Part shown: one piece after another, positions 17,344 through 26,860 of the stretch
Position numbering within the stretch: position 1 is the stretch's first letter
Layout of the letters: every line of letters begins with the position of its first letter
Source: CAYYMH01 sp964472785
GTDB lineage: Bacteria; Zhuqueibacterota; Zhuqueibacteria; Thermofontimicrobiales; Thermofontimicrobiaceae
Assembly: GCA_964472785.1 (NCBI GenBank)
Contig: CAYYMH010000028.1
Span: 1-51,594, forward strand
DNA: 51,594 nucleotides
Direction: 5' to 3'
Notes under the pieces: generated by a model
The model's input: the letters and a program-made list of their open reading frames with translations, nothing else
The model's database searches: none
Told to the model about the DNA's origin: nothing
Made by a program: the position numbers and the translations under genes

Positions 17344-18551
17344 CTTCGTTTCTCTTTATTCTTTTAATTTATACAATTTAAGAAATTAAACTTAACAATT
17401 TGTTTTTAATTGCCTAATCAAGCATTCGCCATTCTGAATGCAATTTATATGCCATATTTCCCTAAATAGATATTAAATTATGGTTATTTTTTATTAACAA
17501 CGTATTTACTTATTTTTTTATTACTTATGTCGGCATTCAATCACAAATATTTGATGAATCATGTTAATTAGTTGTTTTCAAATATATTAAATCAAAACTA
17601 TATATTCCATTTTAGTAAATATTTGACTTATACAGTATTATTTTTTAACCTAAATTTAATTAGTAGCTTCAATAATACAACTTTGTGATTAATTTACGTC
17701 ATCCAAAAAATAAACAAAATACCTATGTCAGTGTTTAAAACAATTGAAACTCAACAATACAAAGAAAATTATTAATTTTATCAGTTTTTTTTAACAATAA
17801 CATATTCAAAAATAGAATGTTTTAATAAACTTAACGTTTTATTTTACTTAGCAAAATACTTAGAAAAATTAGATTATTCTTTTCTTTCTTTCGTTTTTTT
17901 GGCAGACTTTTATTAATATTCTAATTCATTATACCTTATAAGATGGTTTCATGATTTCAATAAAGTAACTGCCAGCTATCTAAATTTAACTTGCTTTTTT
18001 GAAGCACGGGTGTTATAAATCACATTTGACAAAACTTTCATTTTTGCCAAGCCAACTATTGAAATCAATAAATTAACTAACCATTTCATTTTGAAATGTT
18101 TTTTCAATATTTTTATTTGTCAACTCGAATGGTACTCTACTCTATAACCTATCAGTTTTACATTTTTCATCCTCAATCTTTATTAAAACATTTTTACAAT
18201 TTCGTACAACTCAATCTTATGAAATTCGAACCATTTTCGTACCAGAAATGTCGAACAAAAAATTATTAATTTTGACTAACTTTTGAGTCATTAGAAACTC
18301 TACTCTTTATGGTCCAGAAATATTAGTAATGTTTTATTCTGATACAAAAATTCACCCCGAATATGATGCGAATCAGATACATGTTATAAAATCCAGATTC
18401 ATCACCCAAATTTTTTTTTGACGTCATCAGTATTAATTATCTATTACATTGTTTTTAAATATGTTACAAATTCAGTATTTCTTATTAATTATTTATAAAC
18501 TGGCTAACATTTCATAGTACTAATAACTTATTATATTTAAAATAAATGGCA
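17344..18551. other. Long AT-rich divergent intergenic region
   Basis: About 1.2 kb without credible genes separates the minus-strand surface-protein unit from the plus-strand C25 peptidase unit. It is extremely AT-rich with many A and T tracts. A small hairpin (GCATTC 17422-17427 with GAATGC 17436-17441) is present. TTGACA occurs at 18026 without a good -10. Such a region could bind nucleoid proteins or hold several promoters; I see no gene. Confidence 0.5.
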
Positions 18552-18605
18552 TTATATTTGCAAATTTTAATCAAAATAACGGTAAATTTCTCGCGATCAC
18601 CGTTA
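18552..18605 (+). promoter_or_regulatory. Possible FCB-type -7 element and 5-prime UTR hairpin of the C25 peptidase gene
   Basis: TATATTTG at about 18553-18560 matches the Bacteroidetes-type -7 consensus TAnnTTTG, but no clear -33 TTG is found. Sixteen bases on, TAACGGT (18577-18583) and ACCGTTA (18599-18605) form a perfect 7-bp hairpin, 54 bp upstream of the start codon, which could act in the leader RNA or as an operator. Confidence 0.35.
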
Positions 18606-18659
18606 CTAAATTTCGGATATGGCACATCAATCTTTTAATTTCAACTAAATCATACACGA

Positions 18660-21600
18660 ATGTCAAACTCTCTCAATAAATATGCTTTACTTTTCTTTCT
18701 GATAATCACCTCTATTTTTGTGGAAGGATTTTCCCGGATTGTGATTAGCAAAAATAATAATACATGGGGAAAATCAATTCAAGTTATTTCAAACAACAAA
18801 AGTAGTCTGACGTTTGAAGTAAGGCTTTCGGAATATTCGGTCAGAACAAAGACCTTAGAGGGAAAAGTTTTTCAGTACATAGATATTCCGGATTTTTTCC
18901 AAACCGCGACACCAGGGAAACCACAATTACCTGTGAAAGGTCTGCTATTTGGGTTGCCAGAAAACGCACAAGTAAAAATTGACATTCTGAAATCCCAATT
19001 TAAATTATTACCGATAAAAAATCTGTATTTTACACCCAAAATAATTATTGACCAACCAACTGAAAACAATTCTAATTTTGTAGTCAACTATGAACCGTTT
19101 TTTGATCTAACCTATGAAGAATCCAAAAATTATTACCCCGAAATGATTGTGAAAGGTGAAACGGCAGGCTATCTTCGCTATCAAAAAGTTGGCCAAGTAC
19201 AGATTTATCCGATTCAGTACAATCATTCAGAAAATAAAATCAGGTTGTACACGTTCATCAAACTGAAAGTAACTTTCACCGGTCAGAATCAGAGCCCTGA
19301 TGGTTATCAGGAAATCAAGACAAACAATGATCCATTTGACAAAATACTTCGGCGTTCACTCATTAACTATGAGACCGCAAAAAAATGGCGGAATAAAAAT
19401 CAAGTAATGTCCCAACCATTCCCTGAAACTAATCAGCAAAATCAATACATGCAAAATATTCGGTACAAGATAATCGTTAATGAGGATTGGATATATCGAA
19501 TTACCAAAGATGATTTGGAACAGGCAGGCTTAAATACTGCTGACATTGATCCCAATAAAATTCAAATATTTAACCGGGGAGAAGAAATACCAATATATGT
19601 TTTTGGAGAAGAAGATAGTACCTTTAACGAGTCGGATTATATTATCTTTTATGGCACTAAACCTCACACAAAATATACCAACGAAAATGTTTATTGGTTA
19701 ACAATTGGTAATAACTTTGGTTTAAGAATGCGAGAAAAAAAAGGTAACGTCCATGGTGATTATCCAATTGTAACCCGGTCTGTTTATAAAAAGCATTTCG
19801 AGGAAAATCATATCTATTTCCCGGGAATTCCTGATGGTGAAAATCAAGATCACTGGTTCTGGCAAAAAATGGGAGCCCCAATTTCGATTGATATCAATTT
19901 TTTTCTTAACGATGTCGTTCAAATTTCAGCCTTGCCTTGTAGCCTGATCATCGAATATCGAGGCAATACATATACTGCAATTAATCCAGACCATCATACA
20001 ATCCTATCAGTCAATGGAAAACAACTGTTGGATGACTTGTGGGACGGTCAAATCAAGTTTAATAATCAGGCCAATTTCAATCAAGGAATTCTCAAAGAAG
20101 GTATCAATACGATAAATATCCTATTACCCGGAGATACAGGTTCAATTGTGGACAATGTTTATCTCAACTGGTTCGAAGTCTATTACTGGCGAAATTATAT
20201 TGCAAACAATGATTTCTTCTTATTCCGGGGTAGGGAAGAATTTGGAACATACCAATTCGAGATTAAACATTTCACATCCGAGAAAGTTCACATCTTTGAT
20301 ATTACAGATTCCGCGAATGTGCAACGAGTTACCGATTTCCAAACCGAGCCAGTCGGAGATCAATTTAAGTTGAGATTTCAGGACGAAGCACAAAACCGCT
20401 TATATTTTACGATGACAGAAGATCAGTTGAGAACACCTCATTCTTTAATATCAGACAATCCCTCTGACCTCAGATTAAAGAATAACCAGGCAGATTATAT
20501 CATGATCACTCCCGAGGAATTTGCCGACGAGTTGGTCCAGCTTGCCCATTTCCGAAACAGTCAGGGATTGAATGTTAAAATTGTTAAGGTGGGTGATATT
20601 TATGACGAATTTAATCATGGGATAAAAAATCCAAAAGCGATCCGGGACTTTTTATCTTATACATTCCATAATTGGCGCAAACCGGCTCCCACTTATGTGC
20701 TATTGGTTGGTGACGCAAGTTATGATTACAAAGACTACCTCTCTTCCGGTTATCCGGATTTAATGCCGACGCATCTCTTTACCAAACCAATATCAAACTT
20801 TGAAAGTTCATCTGATAACTGGTTTGCCTGTGTCGCAGGAGAAGACATTCTGCCTGATATGCTGATTGGCAGAATTCCGGTGCGAACAATTCAACATTTA
20901 AAAAACATGATTGACAAAATATTGCTTTATGAGATGGATCCTGATGAAAGTGATTGGAATAAAAACATCTTGTTCATCGCTGATAATGAAGATGATGCTG
21001 GTCAATTTGAAAACGTATCTGACCATTTTGTTGACAATTATATTCCTGAAAATTATAATCCCCGAAAAATTTATCTCAGAGATTATAATATCCCATCACA
21101 GATACGGGAGTCAATCGTTAATGAGATAAATAATGGTTGTCTTATTTTAAACTATATCGGCCATGGGTCTATTAGGAGATGGGCACATGAAAATATATTT
21201 TTAGAAGAGGATTTTTATGGAATAGTAAACCGCAAAAAACTTTTTATCGGAATCTCAATGAGTTGTGATAACGGTTTTTTTCATCATCCTACGATTCCCT
21301 ATTGTATGCCTGAGAAATTTATCAATCAAGTATACACCGGAGCTATTGCTTTCTTCGCGCCAAGTGGTCCTCAATATACTATAGCCGATCAATATTTGGG
21401 TGACGGTTTTTTTTCCGCCTTATTCAATGAAAGCGATAACCTTTTGGGTTCCGTAGTCACAAAAGCAAAATTATCTGTCTTTTCTGCAGGGCAATCCTAT
21501 TACGACCATGTCGAGTTCTTTAATCTGCTGGGTGATCCGGCACTAAAAATTAACCTGCCAACAGAAGAGATTACCGTAAATGAAGGCTGGAATCTCATCT

Positions 21601-23174
21601 CTTTGCCGCGACAACCATCCAATACCTCCGTGGATTCGGTACTGTCCTCACTCGATGGTAGTTGGACCAAGCTGCTCGCCTATTCCAACGACACCTGGAT
21701 CGGAGCGGATGATGAAATTCCCTCTTCTTTTTGGTCGCTAAGTAAAATGGAAGTGGGTAAAGGATACTGGCTACAAACAACGTCAGAAGGAACATTTAAA
21801 AGTGACGGCGTTGAAAAAAATCGTTCTATATTTCTGCATGAGGGCTGGAATTTAATTGGCTACCCACTTCCTTTCAAAACTGATTTAACCGATGCTTTCA
21901 TATCCATCAACGGTAATTGGAAAAAATGTCTTTATTATGCGAATGGGAATTGGTTCGGTGCGGATGCCTCTCTGCCGACAACTTACTGGACATTAAAAAA
22001 CTTTAGAGCCGGCGCCGGATACTGGTTAGAAATGGATAAAGCGGACACCCTGCATTTTGTAAGAATTCCCGAACGAAACAACAGTCCCGATCCGTTAAAT
22101 GAAAAAGCATTATCAGGCTTTAATCCAACGTCTGAAACAACACCTCCTCCCATTCAGCAAACATTCAACAAAACTGCGCTGGAAATCAATAAACAGTTTA
22201 AACTCACCATTCCCATGCCTTCAGGTTATTTCGGCACCATCAAAATCAGAGGTGAACCAGCACCGGTCGGCTCAAAATTGAGCGCCTGGATCAACGATGT
22301 CCAATATGAACCGCAAATAAAAATCGAACAACCCGGCAAATATAGTCTGTTGTTGATCAACGGAGACGATCCGGAAACTCCTGAAATAGAAGGTGGCAAA
22401 CAAGGTGATATTGTCATTTTTAAAATTGAAACACCTTCCGGTGAAACTGTTACCGCCGAGACAAACGGCATCTGGGAAGAAGGGGTGAATCACCGCTTAA
22501 ATTTGACAGCGTTATCAGTTCCAAACACGTTAAATTACACTTTGTTTTATGAATTCCGTGTGGACAATCGACTCGTAGGAGTGGATATTTTGGACGGAGA
22601 TCCGATTTCCCCAAATTCAAATATCTCTGTGACAATAAAGGGTGACATTTCGGAAATAGCAAATGAAAACATCAACTTATATATTGATGATGAACTGGTT
22701 GAGAAAACAGCTTACACTTTTATCCCAATCAAAAATCAGCAAGATATCAAAGGGAAAATAATCTTTCAACCTGCTTTTTTACAGGACGGATATCACGAAT
22801 TAAAAATTGAAATTCCAGACATCAACCTCTCTTCAGAGTCAAAATCAGCTAATTTTAAATTTTTAATCAGCTCAAAACTGAGTTTTGATAAAGTGGTTAA
22901 TTTTCCGAATCCAATGGTCGATGATACAAAATTTACCTATTATCTGTTGAATGATAAATCCACTAAAATTGAAATAAAAATTTACACGGTTAGCGGTAGA
23001 TTAATTAATGAAATTCAACACGCTTCAAATGACATCGGCTATAATGAAACCTATTGGAACGGACGAGATGAGTTTGGTAATAGAATTGCAAACGGTGTCT
23101 ATTTTTACAAAATCACGGCAAATGATGGTGAAGAGAAAGTTGAAGTTATAGAAAAACTGGTCATGATGAAATAA
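18660..23174 (+). CDS. Gingipain-type (C25) secreted cysteine peptidase, PorU-like
   Basis: The 1504-residue exported protein has a signal peptide (about 1-25), an N-terminal propeptide-like region to about 260, and a PorU/gingipain-like region starting at IRYKIIVNEDWIYRI. The C25 catalytic domain covers about 620-970 (ADYIMITPEEFADEL, YVLLVGDASYDY), with catalytic His835 in YIGHGS and Cys869 in SMSCDNG. The 34-residue spacing matches gingipains. Two tandem GWNLI...GYWL modules follow (about 975-1052 and 1060-1137). After a linker comes a module shared with the protein at 24272 (about 1186-1282). The C-terminus is a FlgD-like/T9SS sorting domain (FPNPMVDDTKF to VEKLVMMK). The PorV-like gene is directly downstream, as with porU-porV in Bacteroidetes. 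Either a sortase-like PorU or a secreted protease fits; the extra modules and sorting domain favour a secreted effector. Confidence 0.85.
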   Translation: MSNSLNKYALLFFLIITSIFVEGFSRIVISKNNNTWGKSIQVISNNKSSLTFEVRLSEYSVRTKTLEGKVFQYIDIPDFFQTATPGKPQLPVKGLLFGLPENAQVKIDILKSQFKLLPIKNLYFTPKIIIDQPTENNSNFVVNYEPFFDLTYEESKNYYPEMIVKGETAGYLRYQKVGQVQIYPIQYNHSENKIRLYTFIKLKVTFTGQNQSPDGYQEIKTNNDPFDKILRRSLINYETAKKWRNKNQVMSQPFPETNQQNQYMQNIRYKIIVNEDWIYRITKDDLEQAGLNTADIDPNKIQIFNRGEEIPIYVFGEEDSTFNESDYIIFYGTKPHTKYTNENVYWLTIGNNFGLRMREKKGNVHGDYPIVTRSVYKKHFEENHIYFPGIPDGENQDHWFWQKMGAPISIDINFFLNDVVQISALPCSLIIEYRGNTYTAINPDHHTILSVNGKQLLDDLWDGQIKFNNQANFNQGILKEGINTINILLPGDTGSIVDNVYLNWFEVYYWRNYIANNDFFLFRGREEFGTYQFEIKHFTSEKVHIFDITDSANVQRVTDFQTEPVGDQFKLRFQDEAQNRLYFTMTEDQLRTPHSLISDNPSDLRLKNNQADYIMITPEEFADELVQLAHFRNSQGLNVKIVKVGDIYDEFNHGIKNPKAIRDFLSYTFHNWRKPAPTYVLLVGDASYDYKDYLSSGYPDLMPTHLFTKPISNFESSSDNWFACVAGEDILPDMLIGRIPVRTIQHLKNMIDKILLYEMDPDESDWNKNILFIADNEDDAGQFENVSDHFVDNYIPENYNPRKIYLRDYNIPSQIRESIVNEINNGCLILNYIGHGSIRRWAHENIFLEEDFYGIVNRKKLFIGISMSCDNGFFHHPTIPYCMPEKFINQVYTGAIAFFAPSGPQYTIADQYLGDGFFSALFNESDNLLGSVVTKAKLSVFSAGQSYYDHVEFFNLLGDPALKINLPTEEITVNEGWNLISLPRQPSNTSVDSVLSSLDGSWTKLLAYSNDTWIGADDEIPSSFWSLSKMEVGKGYWLQTTSEGTFKSDGVEKNRSIFLHEGWNLIGYPLPFKTDLTDAFISINGNWKKCLYYANGNWFGADASLPTTYWTLKNFRAGAGYWLEMDKADTLHFVRIPERNNSPDPLNEKALSGFNPTSETTPPPIQQTFNKTALEINKQFKLTIPMPSGYFGTIKIRGEPAPVGSKLSAWINDVQYEPQIKIEQPGKYSLLLINGDDPETPEIEGGKQGDIVIFKIETPSGETVTAETNGIWEEGVNHRLNLTALSVPNTLNYTLFYEFRVDNRLVGVDILDGDPISPNSNISVTIKGDISEIANENINLYIDDELVEKTAYTFIPIKNQQDIKGKIIFQPAFLQDGYHELKIEIPDINLSSESKSANFKFLISSKLSFDKVVNFPNPMVDDTKFTYYLLNDKSTKIEIKIYTVSGRLINEIQHASNDIGYNETYWNGRDEFGNRIANGVYFYKITANDGEEKVEVIEKLVMMK

Positions 23175-23215
23175 AGATTTGAGCTTTTCAAATATTCTCT
23201 GGAAAATATTGATAA

Positions 23216-24193
23216 ATGGAGATCAACAATCAATTGACACAAAAACTCAGAAAAATATTTTTGAGTGCCATTATCATTACTGCTTTTTTAGCACAATCGC
23301 AGCAATTACATGCGCAAAAATATGCTGCCGAATTTTTATCAGTCGGCGTTGGGGCGAAAGCATTGAGTATGGGCGGCGCTTTCGTAGCACTTGCCAATGA
23401 CGGAACTGCTGTTTATTGGAACCCTGCGGGTTTATCCCGGCTCCGGCAAAAAGAACTGTTTTTAATGCATGCCAGCCGCTTTTCAGGAATAGTTCATACC
23501 AATTTCATCGGATTGAGTTTACCAACACATACCGGACTCACATTTGCAATCAGTTATTTTCGAATTGGCATTGATGACATTCCAAAATCCACTCGATTAG
23601 ATGAATTTGAACGGCCGATCATTGAAGGGTATATGCAGGATATTGAACAGGCGATTTTCCTTTCCTTTAGTAAAAAAGTGACTCCGAATTTTTCCATTGG
23701 TGGAAATCTGAAAACGATTTTTCAGACCATTGATGATTATTCTGCAATGGGTTTTGGAATCGACCTGGGAGGAATTTATCAAATTACAGACAGATTGTCG
23801 TTCGGTGCAAATTTTCAGGACATTACCGGTACCCACGTTTTCTGGGATACAGGACACCGTGACACCCGTTATCCGACAATTAACTGGGGATTTGCGTTGA
23901 CTCAGAAAGTCAACTTTCTCTACGGTGCGCTCACCATTGCCGGATCACAGAATATTCGCCTTGAGGGACAAAATAGTGAAAACGCTATTTCATTCGGCGA
24001 TATTGCCGGAAGTGACTTTCAAGCTGGTTTTGAATATTCATTCATGAATACTGTAGCTTTTCGCGCTGGTATGGAACGTAAAAATTTCACAGCCGGAACC
24101 GGTATTCAGTTTAAATTTTTGGCGGTGGACTACGCTTTTGTAAGCTACGATCTCGGGAATACGCATCGCATTTCAGGAAGTATTAAATTTTGA
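23216..24193 (+). CDS. PorV/PorQ-family outer-membrane protein
   Basis: The 325-residue protein has a signal peptide ending near LHAQ and the hallmark start of the PorV/PorQ family (FLSVGVGAKALSMGGAFVALANDGTAVYWNPAGL), followed by a FadL-like beta-barrel ending in GNTHRISGSIKF. In T9SS, PorV carries cargo to the PorU sortase on the cell surface. The gene lies 41 bp after the C25 peptidase gene, so the two probably form a processing/anchoring pair. FCB genomes often have several paralogues, so a dedicated partner rather than the general T9SS PorV is possible. Confidence 0.85.
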   Translation: MEINNQLTQKLRKIFLSAIIITAFLAQSQQLHAQKYAAEFLSVGVGAKALSMGGAFVALANDGTAVYWNPAGLSRLRQKELFLMHASRFSGIVHTNFIGLSLPTHTGLTFAISYFRIGIDDIPKSTRLDEFERPIIEGYMQDIEQAIFLSFSKKVTPNFSIGGNLKTIFQTIDDYSAMGFGIDLGGIYQITDRLSFGANFQDITGTHVFWDTGHRDTRYPTINWGFALTQKVNFLYGALTIAGSQNIRLEGQNSENAISFGDIAGSDFQAGFEYSFMNTVAFRAGMERKNFTAGTGIQFKFLAVDYAFVSYDLGNTHRISGSIKF

Positions 24194-24271
24194 GTTCCCA
24201 TTTTCTGATAAAAAAAATATAAGGTAATCACGATCCCGGTAGCACAAGAGAACAAGAAGGGGTTATTCAAA

Positions 24272-25231
24272 ATGAGAAAGTTTGCATTATTAATTATCAT
24301 TATAAGTCGGATAATTTTATTCCAAAATCAAGCAACGGCACAACCACCTTTGCCGGCAGGTTACTATGGTACCATATCAATTAATGGTCAATTAGCACCT
24401 GTAGGAACGATCATCGTGCCACTCATCAGAGGCGTCGCTTATCCGGCAAGCGACACAGTAAAAACAGCCGGTAACTATGGACTGCTATTCGTACATGCGG
24501 ACGATCCGTCAACGCCTTCTACAAAGGAAGGCGGCGTTTTCGGCGATTCAGTTGTTTTTAAAGCGATCACCCAATTAAATGAGTATATCATGACTCCGTC
24601 TGGCGCCTGGGCTTCAGGAGTAAATCAGCAATTAAATTTGATAAATCAGGATTACATCCCTGTTGAGCTTTCGTCTTTTTATGCATCAATAAATCATGAT
24701 GCTGTTCTGTTATCGTGGACCACTGCCTCCGAGTCGAATAATTTCGGCTTCGAAGTTCAAAAAAGCAGGGATAATAAATCTTACACGAAAATCGGCTTTG
24801 TTCAGGGTCACGGAACAACTTCAGTGGTTCAGCGCTACCAATTTGAAGATCAGACTCAATCATCGGGAATATATTTCTATCGGCTCAAACAGATCGATAC
24901 GGATGGCTCATTTGAGTTTTCCAGTTCAGTGAAAGTGGATGTCGCCCTGCCTGATATTATTTCTCTTGAACAAAATTATCCCAATCCATTCAATCCGACA
25001 ACGACCATCCGCTTTAAAACGCCGCAAAAAGATCGAGCATCACTAACAATATTTAATATTAAAGGAGAATTTATTCGTTGCTTGATCGACGACAATTTAG
25101 AAAGCGGACAATACACAATACACTGGAATGGTGACAACGCACAGGGGAAACAAGTACCCAATGGTATTTATATCTATTCCTTGCAGTCCGGTAGCTCTCG
25201 AATCTCAAAAAAGATGATTCTGGTGGAGTAG
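24272..25231 (+). CDS. Secreted T9SS type A sorting-domain protein
   Basis: The 319-residue protein has a signal peptide (cleavage near ATAQ), a module at about 27-125 (GYYGTISINGQLAPVG to NQQLNL) homologous to a module of the C25 peptidase two genes upstream, a fibronectin-like segment at about 130-225 (LSSFYASINHDAVLLSW, GIYFYRLKQIDTDG) and a canonical C-terminal sorting domain (NYPNPFNPTTTIRF, ending in KKMILVE). It is therefore cargo for type IX secretion. AGAAGGGG precedes the ATG. The order peptidase, PorV-like and cargo suggests a functional unit, with this protein a possible substrate or partner of the peptidase; that is inference. Confidence 0.85.
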   Translation: MRKFALLIIIISRIILFQNQATAQPPLPAGYYGTISINGQLAPVGTIIVPLIRGVAYPASDTVKTAGNYGLLFVHADDPSTPSTKEGGVFGDSVVFKAITQLNEYIMTPSGAWASGVNQQLNLINQDYIPVELSSFYASINHDAVLLSWTTASESNNFGFEVQKSRDNKSYTKIGFVQGHGTTSVVQRYQFEDQTQSSGIYFYRLKQIDTDGSFEFSSSVKVDVALPDIISLEQNYPNPFNPTTTIRFKTPQKDRASLTIFNIKGEFIRCLIDDNLESGQYTIHWNGDNAQGKQVPNGIYIYSLQSGSSRISKKMILVE

Positions 25232-25265
25232 ATAATCACTTTAACCTGCATTAATTATAAACTTT

Positions 25266-25404
25266 GCCACAGAGGCAATGAGGTCACAGAGAAACAATAA
25301 CTTGTGAACATAGTAACTTTCAAATAAAGTTGATAAATATCTGACCGCATATTTTTTGTAACGTTTTGAAAAATAAAACTCTGTGTCCTCTGAGCCTCTG
25401 TGGC
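25266..25404. repeat. Inverted-repeat element with CACAGAG ends, copy 1
   Basis: The left end (25266-25294, GCCACAGAGGC and later GTCACAGAG) and the right end (25379-25404, CTCTGTG ... GCCTCTGTGGC) are inverted relative to each other, giving a ~139-bp element in the 445-bp gap 25232-25676. A second copy with the same ends lies at 46045-46169; the interiors differ. There is no coding capacity. The remainder of the gap shows nothing. Confidence 0.65.
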
Positions 25405-25676
25405 TACAAATTTTTCAGGTTAAAAAATTTTCAGTCAACTTCGATTTAAAATATTGACCGATCACTGCTCATTACACTGGACTTCTTGGAAATGATTTCA
25501 ACCTCGCTACCTTCAAAAAACAACTGACAATAAGGATAGAGAATAAGAATTAAATCTCAATTTTCAAATTATCCTTGATTCGTTAGCCTCACAATCGTAT
25601 ATTAAATCAAAAATGAATTTAAATTATTTGAGAACACCCTTCCTTAACATAAAGTGTAAGATAAAGATAATCAAAT

Positions 25677-26657
25677 ATGATAGAAAAAAATCTGATTACA
25701 AATTTTTACAATGTTACGTATCAGCGTATAAAGAACGAAGGAACACCCTGGTCAAAGTTCATTTTGCCAAACACGGATCGAGTAACCAAACAAAAAATCA
25801 AAACCGAGTTACTCAACCATCCCAATATTCATGAAATTCGTGATCAATTGGCTGATCCAAAACTGGGAATCCCCTCACTCGATCACAAACCAGCTGATTT
25901 CCGGGTTTACAATTCTTATTTTTGGGTATTGCGTTTTTTTGCAGATATTGGAATATATGCCGAAGATTTAATGATCGAAAAATTAATCCACCGGCTTCAA
26001 TTACAACAGGATGAAGATGGTGAAATCATCATTAATCACCACAAAAAACGTAAACAAGTTATTAAACTCATCTGTATGACAGCTCACCTGATTTATTGTT
26101 TAATAAATATTGGTTATTTAAATAGCATAACAGTGGAAAGAGCTTTGCAATTTATTTTTTCAAGTCAACGCCATGACGGGGGATGGCACTGTTCCCGATC
26201 GAAATTTCCCGGTGAAGCTCGACAGCACGATCCCAGTTGTTATACAGCGACAATTTATGTTCTTCGCGTACTCGGTTTGCTTCTGCCAAAATATCAATCA
26301 ATCACTCAACCGGCTTTAAAATTCATTTCAGAAAATCTTTTTAGGCATCAAACCAATTGTCCCTACCAGCCTGACACTAACCTGAACATTGATAAATTAA
26401 GGTATCCTCCCCATTTTTCGGCGCTGGATGCTCTAAATCTCACCGACAGCCTTTCTCATTTTCCATCGTTTTTCCACACAAACGATAGCCACCTTTTATT
26501 TGAGAACATTTTAGAACGATGGGATGGCAGACATTTTCTCTGTTCTGAAAAACGAATTCCGGGGTGGTCTGAGTTTGATTTCGCCCATAATCGAAACGAA
26601 TCCGATTGGATCACAGCGATGGTTTTACGCGCGATCGACCGTGTTTACAGTTTTTAA
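25677..26657 (+). CDS. Squalene-cyclase/prenyltransferase-like alpha-toroid protein
   Basis: The 326-residue protein has no signal peptide. It has repeated helix pairs typical of the terpenoid cyclase/prenyltransferase alpha-alpha toroid: LQLQQDEDGEI near 110, ALQFIFSSQRHDGGWHC near 160, and CYTATIYVLRVLGLL near 185 are QW-like repeats. The DXDD catalytic motif of squalene-hopene cyclase is not present, and at 326 residues it is half the size of that enzyme, so a cyclase reaction is doubtful. Several His/Cys residues (HCSRSKF, DPSCY, FAHNRNESDW) could bind a metal, as in prenyltransferase beta subunits. No pathway neighbours are seen; the function is unknown. Confidence 0.7.
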   Translation: MIEKNLITNFYNVTYQRIKNEGTPWSKFILPNTDRVTKQKIKTELLNHPNIHEIRDQLADPKLGIPSLDHKPADFRVYNSYFWVLRFFADIGIYAEDLMIEKLIHRLQLQQDEDGEIIINHHKKRKQVIKLICMTAHLIYCLINIGYLNSITVERALQFIFSSQRHDGGWHCSRSKFPGEARQHDPSCYTATIYVLRVLGLLLPKYQSITQPALKFISENLFRHQTNCPYQPDTNLNIDKLRYPPHFSALDALNLTDSLSHFPSFFHTNDSHLLFENILERWDGRHFLCSEKRIPGWSEFDFAHNRNESDWITAMVLRAIDRVYSF

Positions 26658-26716
26658 GATAAACCCAACCAGATTTTTCAATCCTAATTCATCAACGCCA
26701 ACCAACACTTTTTCTC

Positions 26717-26744
26717 TTGACATTGTAAGAATATTTCATATATT
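26717..26744 (+). promoter_or_regulatory. Sigma-70 promoter
   Basis: A perfect TTGACA (26717-26722) and TATATT (26739-26744) are separated by 16 bp. Transcription would begin about 110 nt before the membrane-protein gene at 26861. Confidence 0.55.
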
Positions 26745-26860
26745 TACATATAAAGAATTATGACTATCTCAAATCGTCACCATTACTTTCTTTGTTATTT
26801 TATATCTGACATCGACATCATTTAAATGTCAAACAAAGCAGCCAACCGGAGTTATATTTG

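Noticed and set aside
25613..25834. Small frame overlapping the toroid gene start
   Set aside because: Out of frame with the supported gene and no family resemblance.
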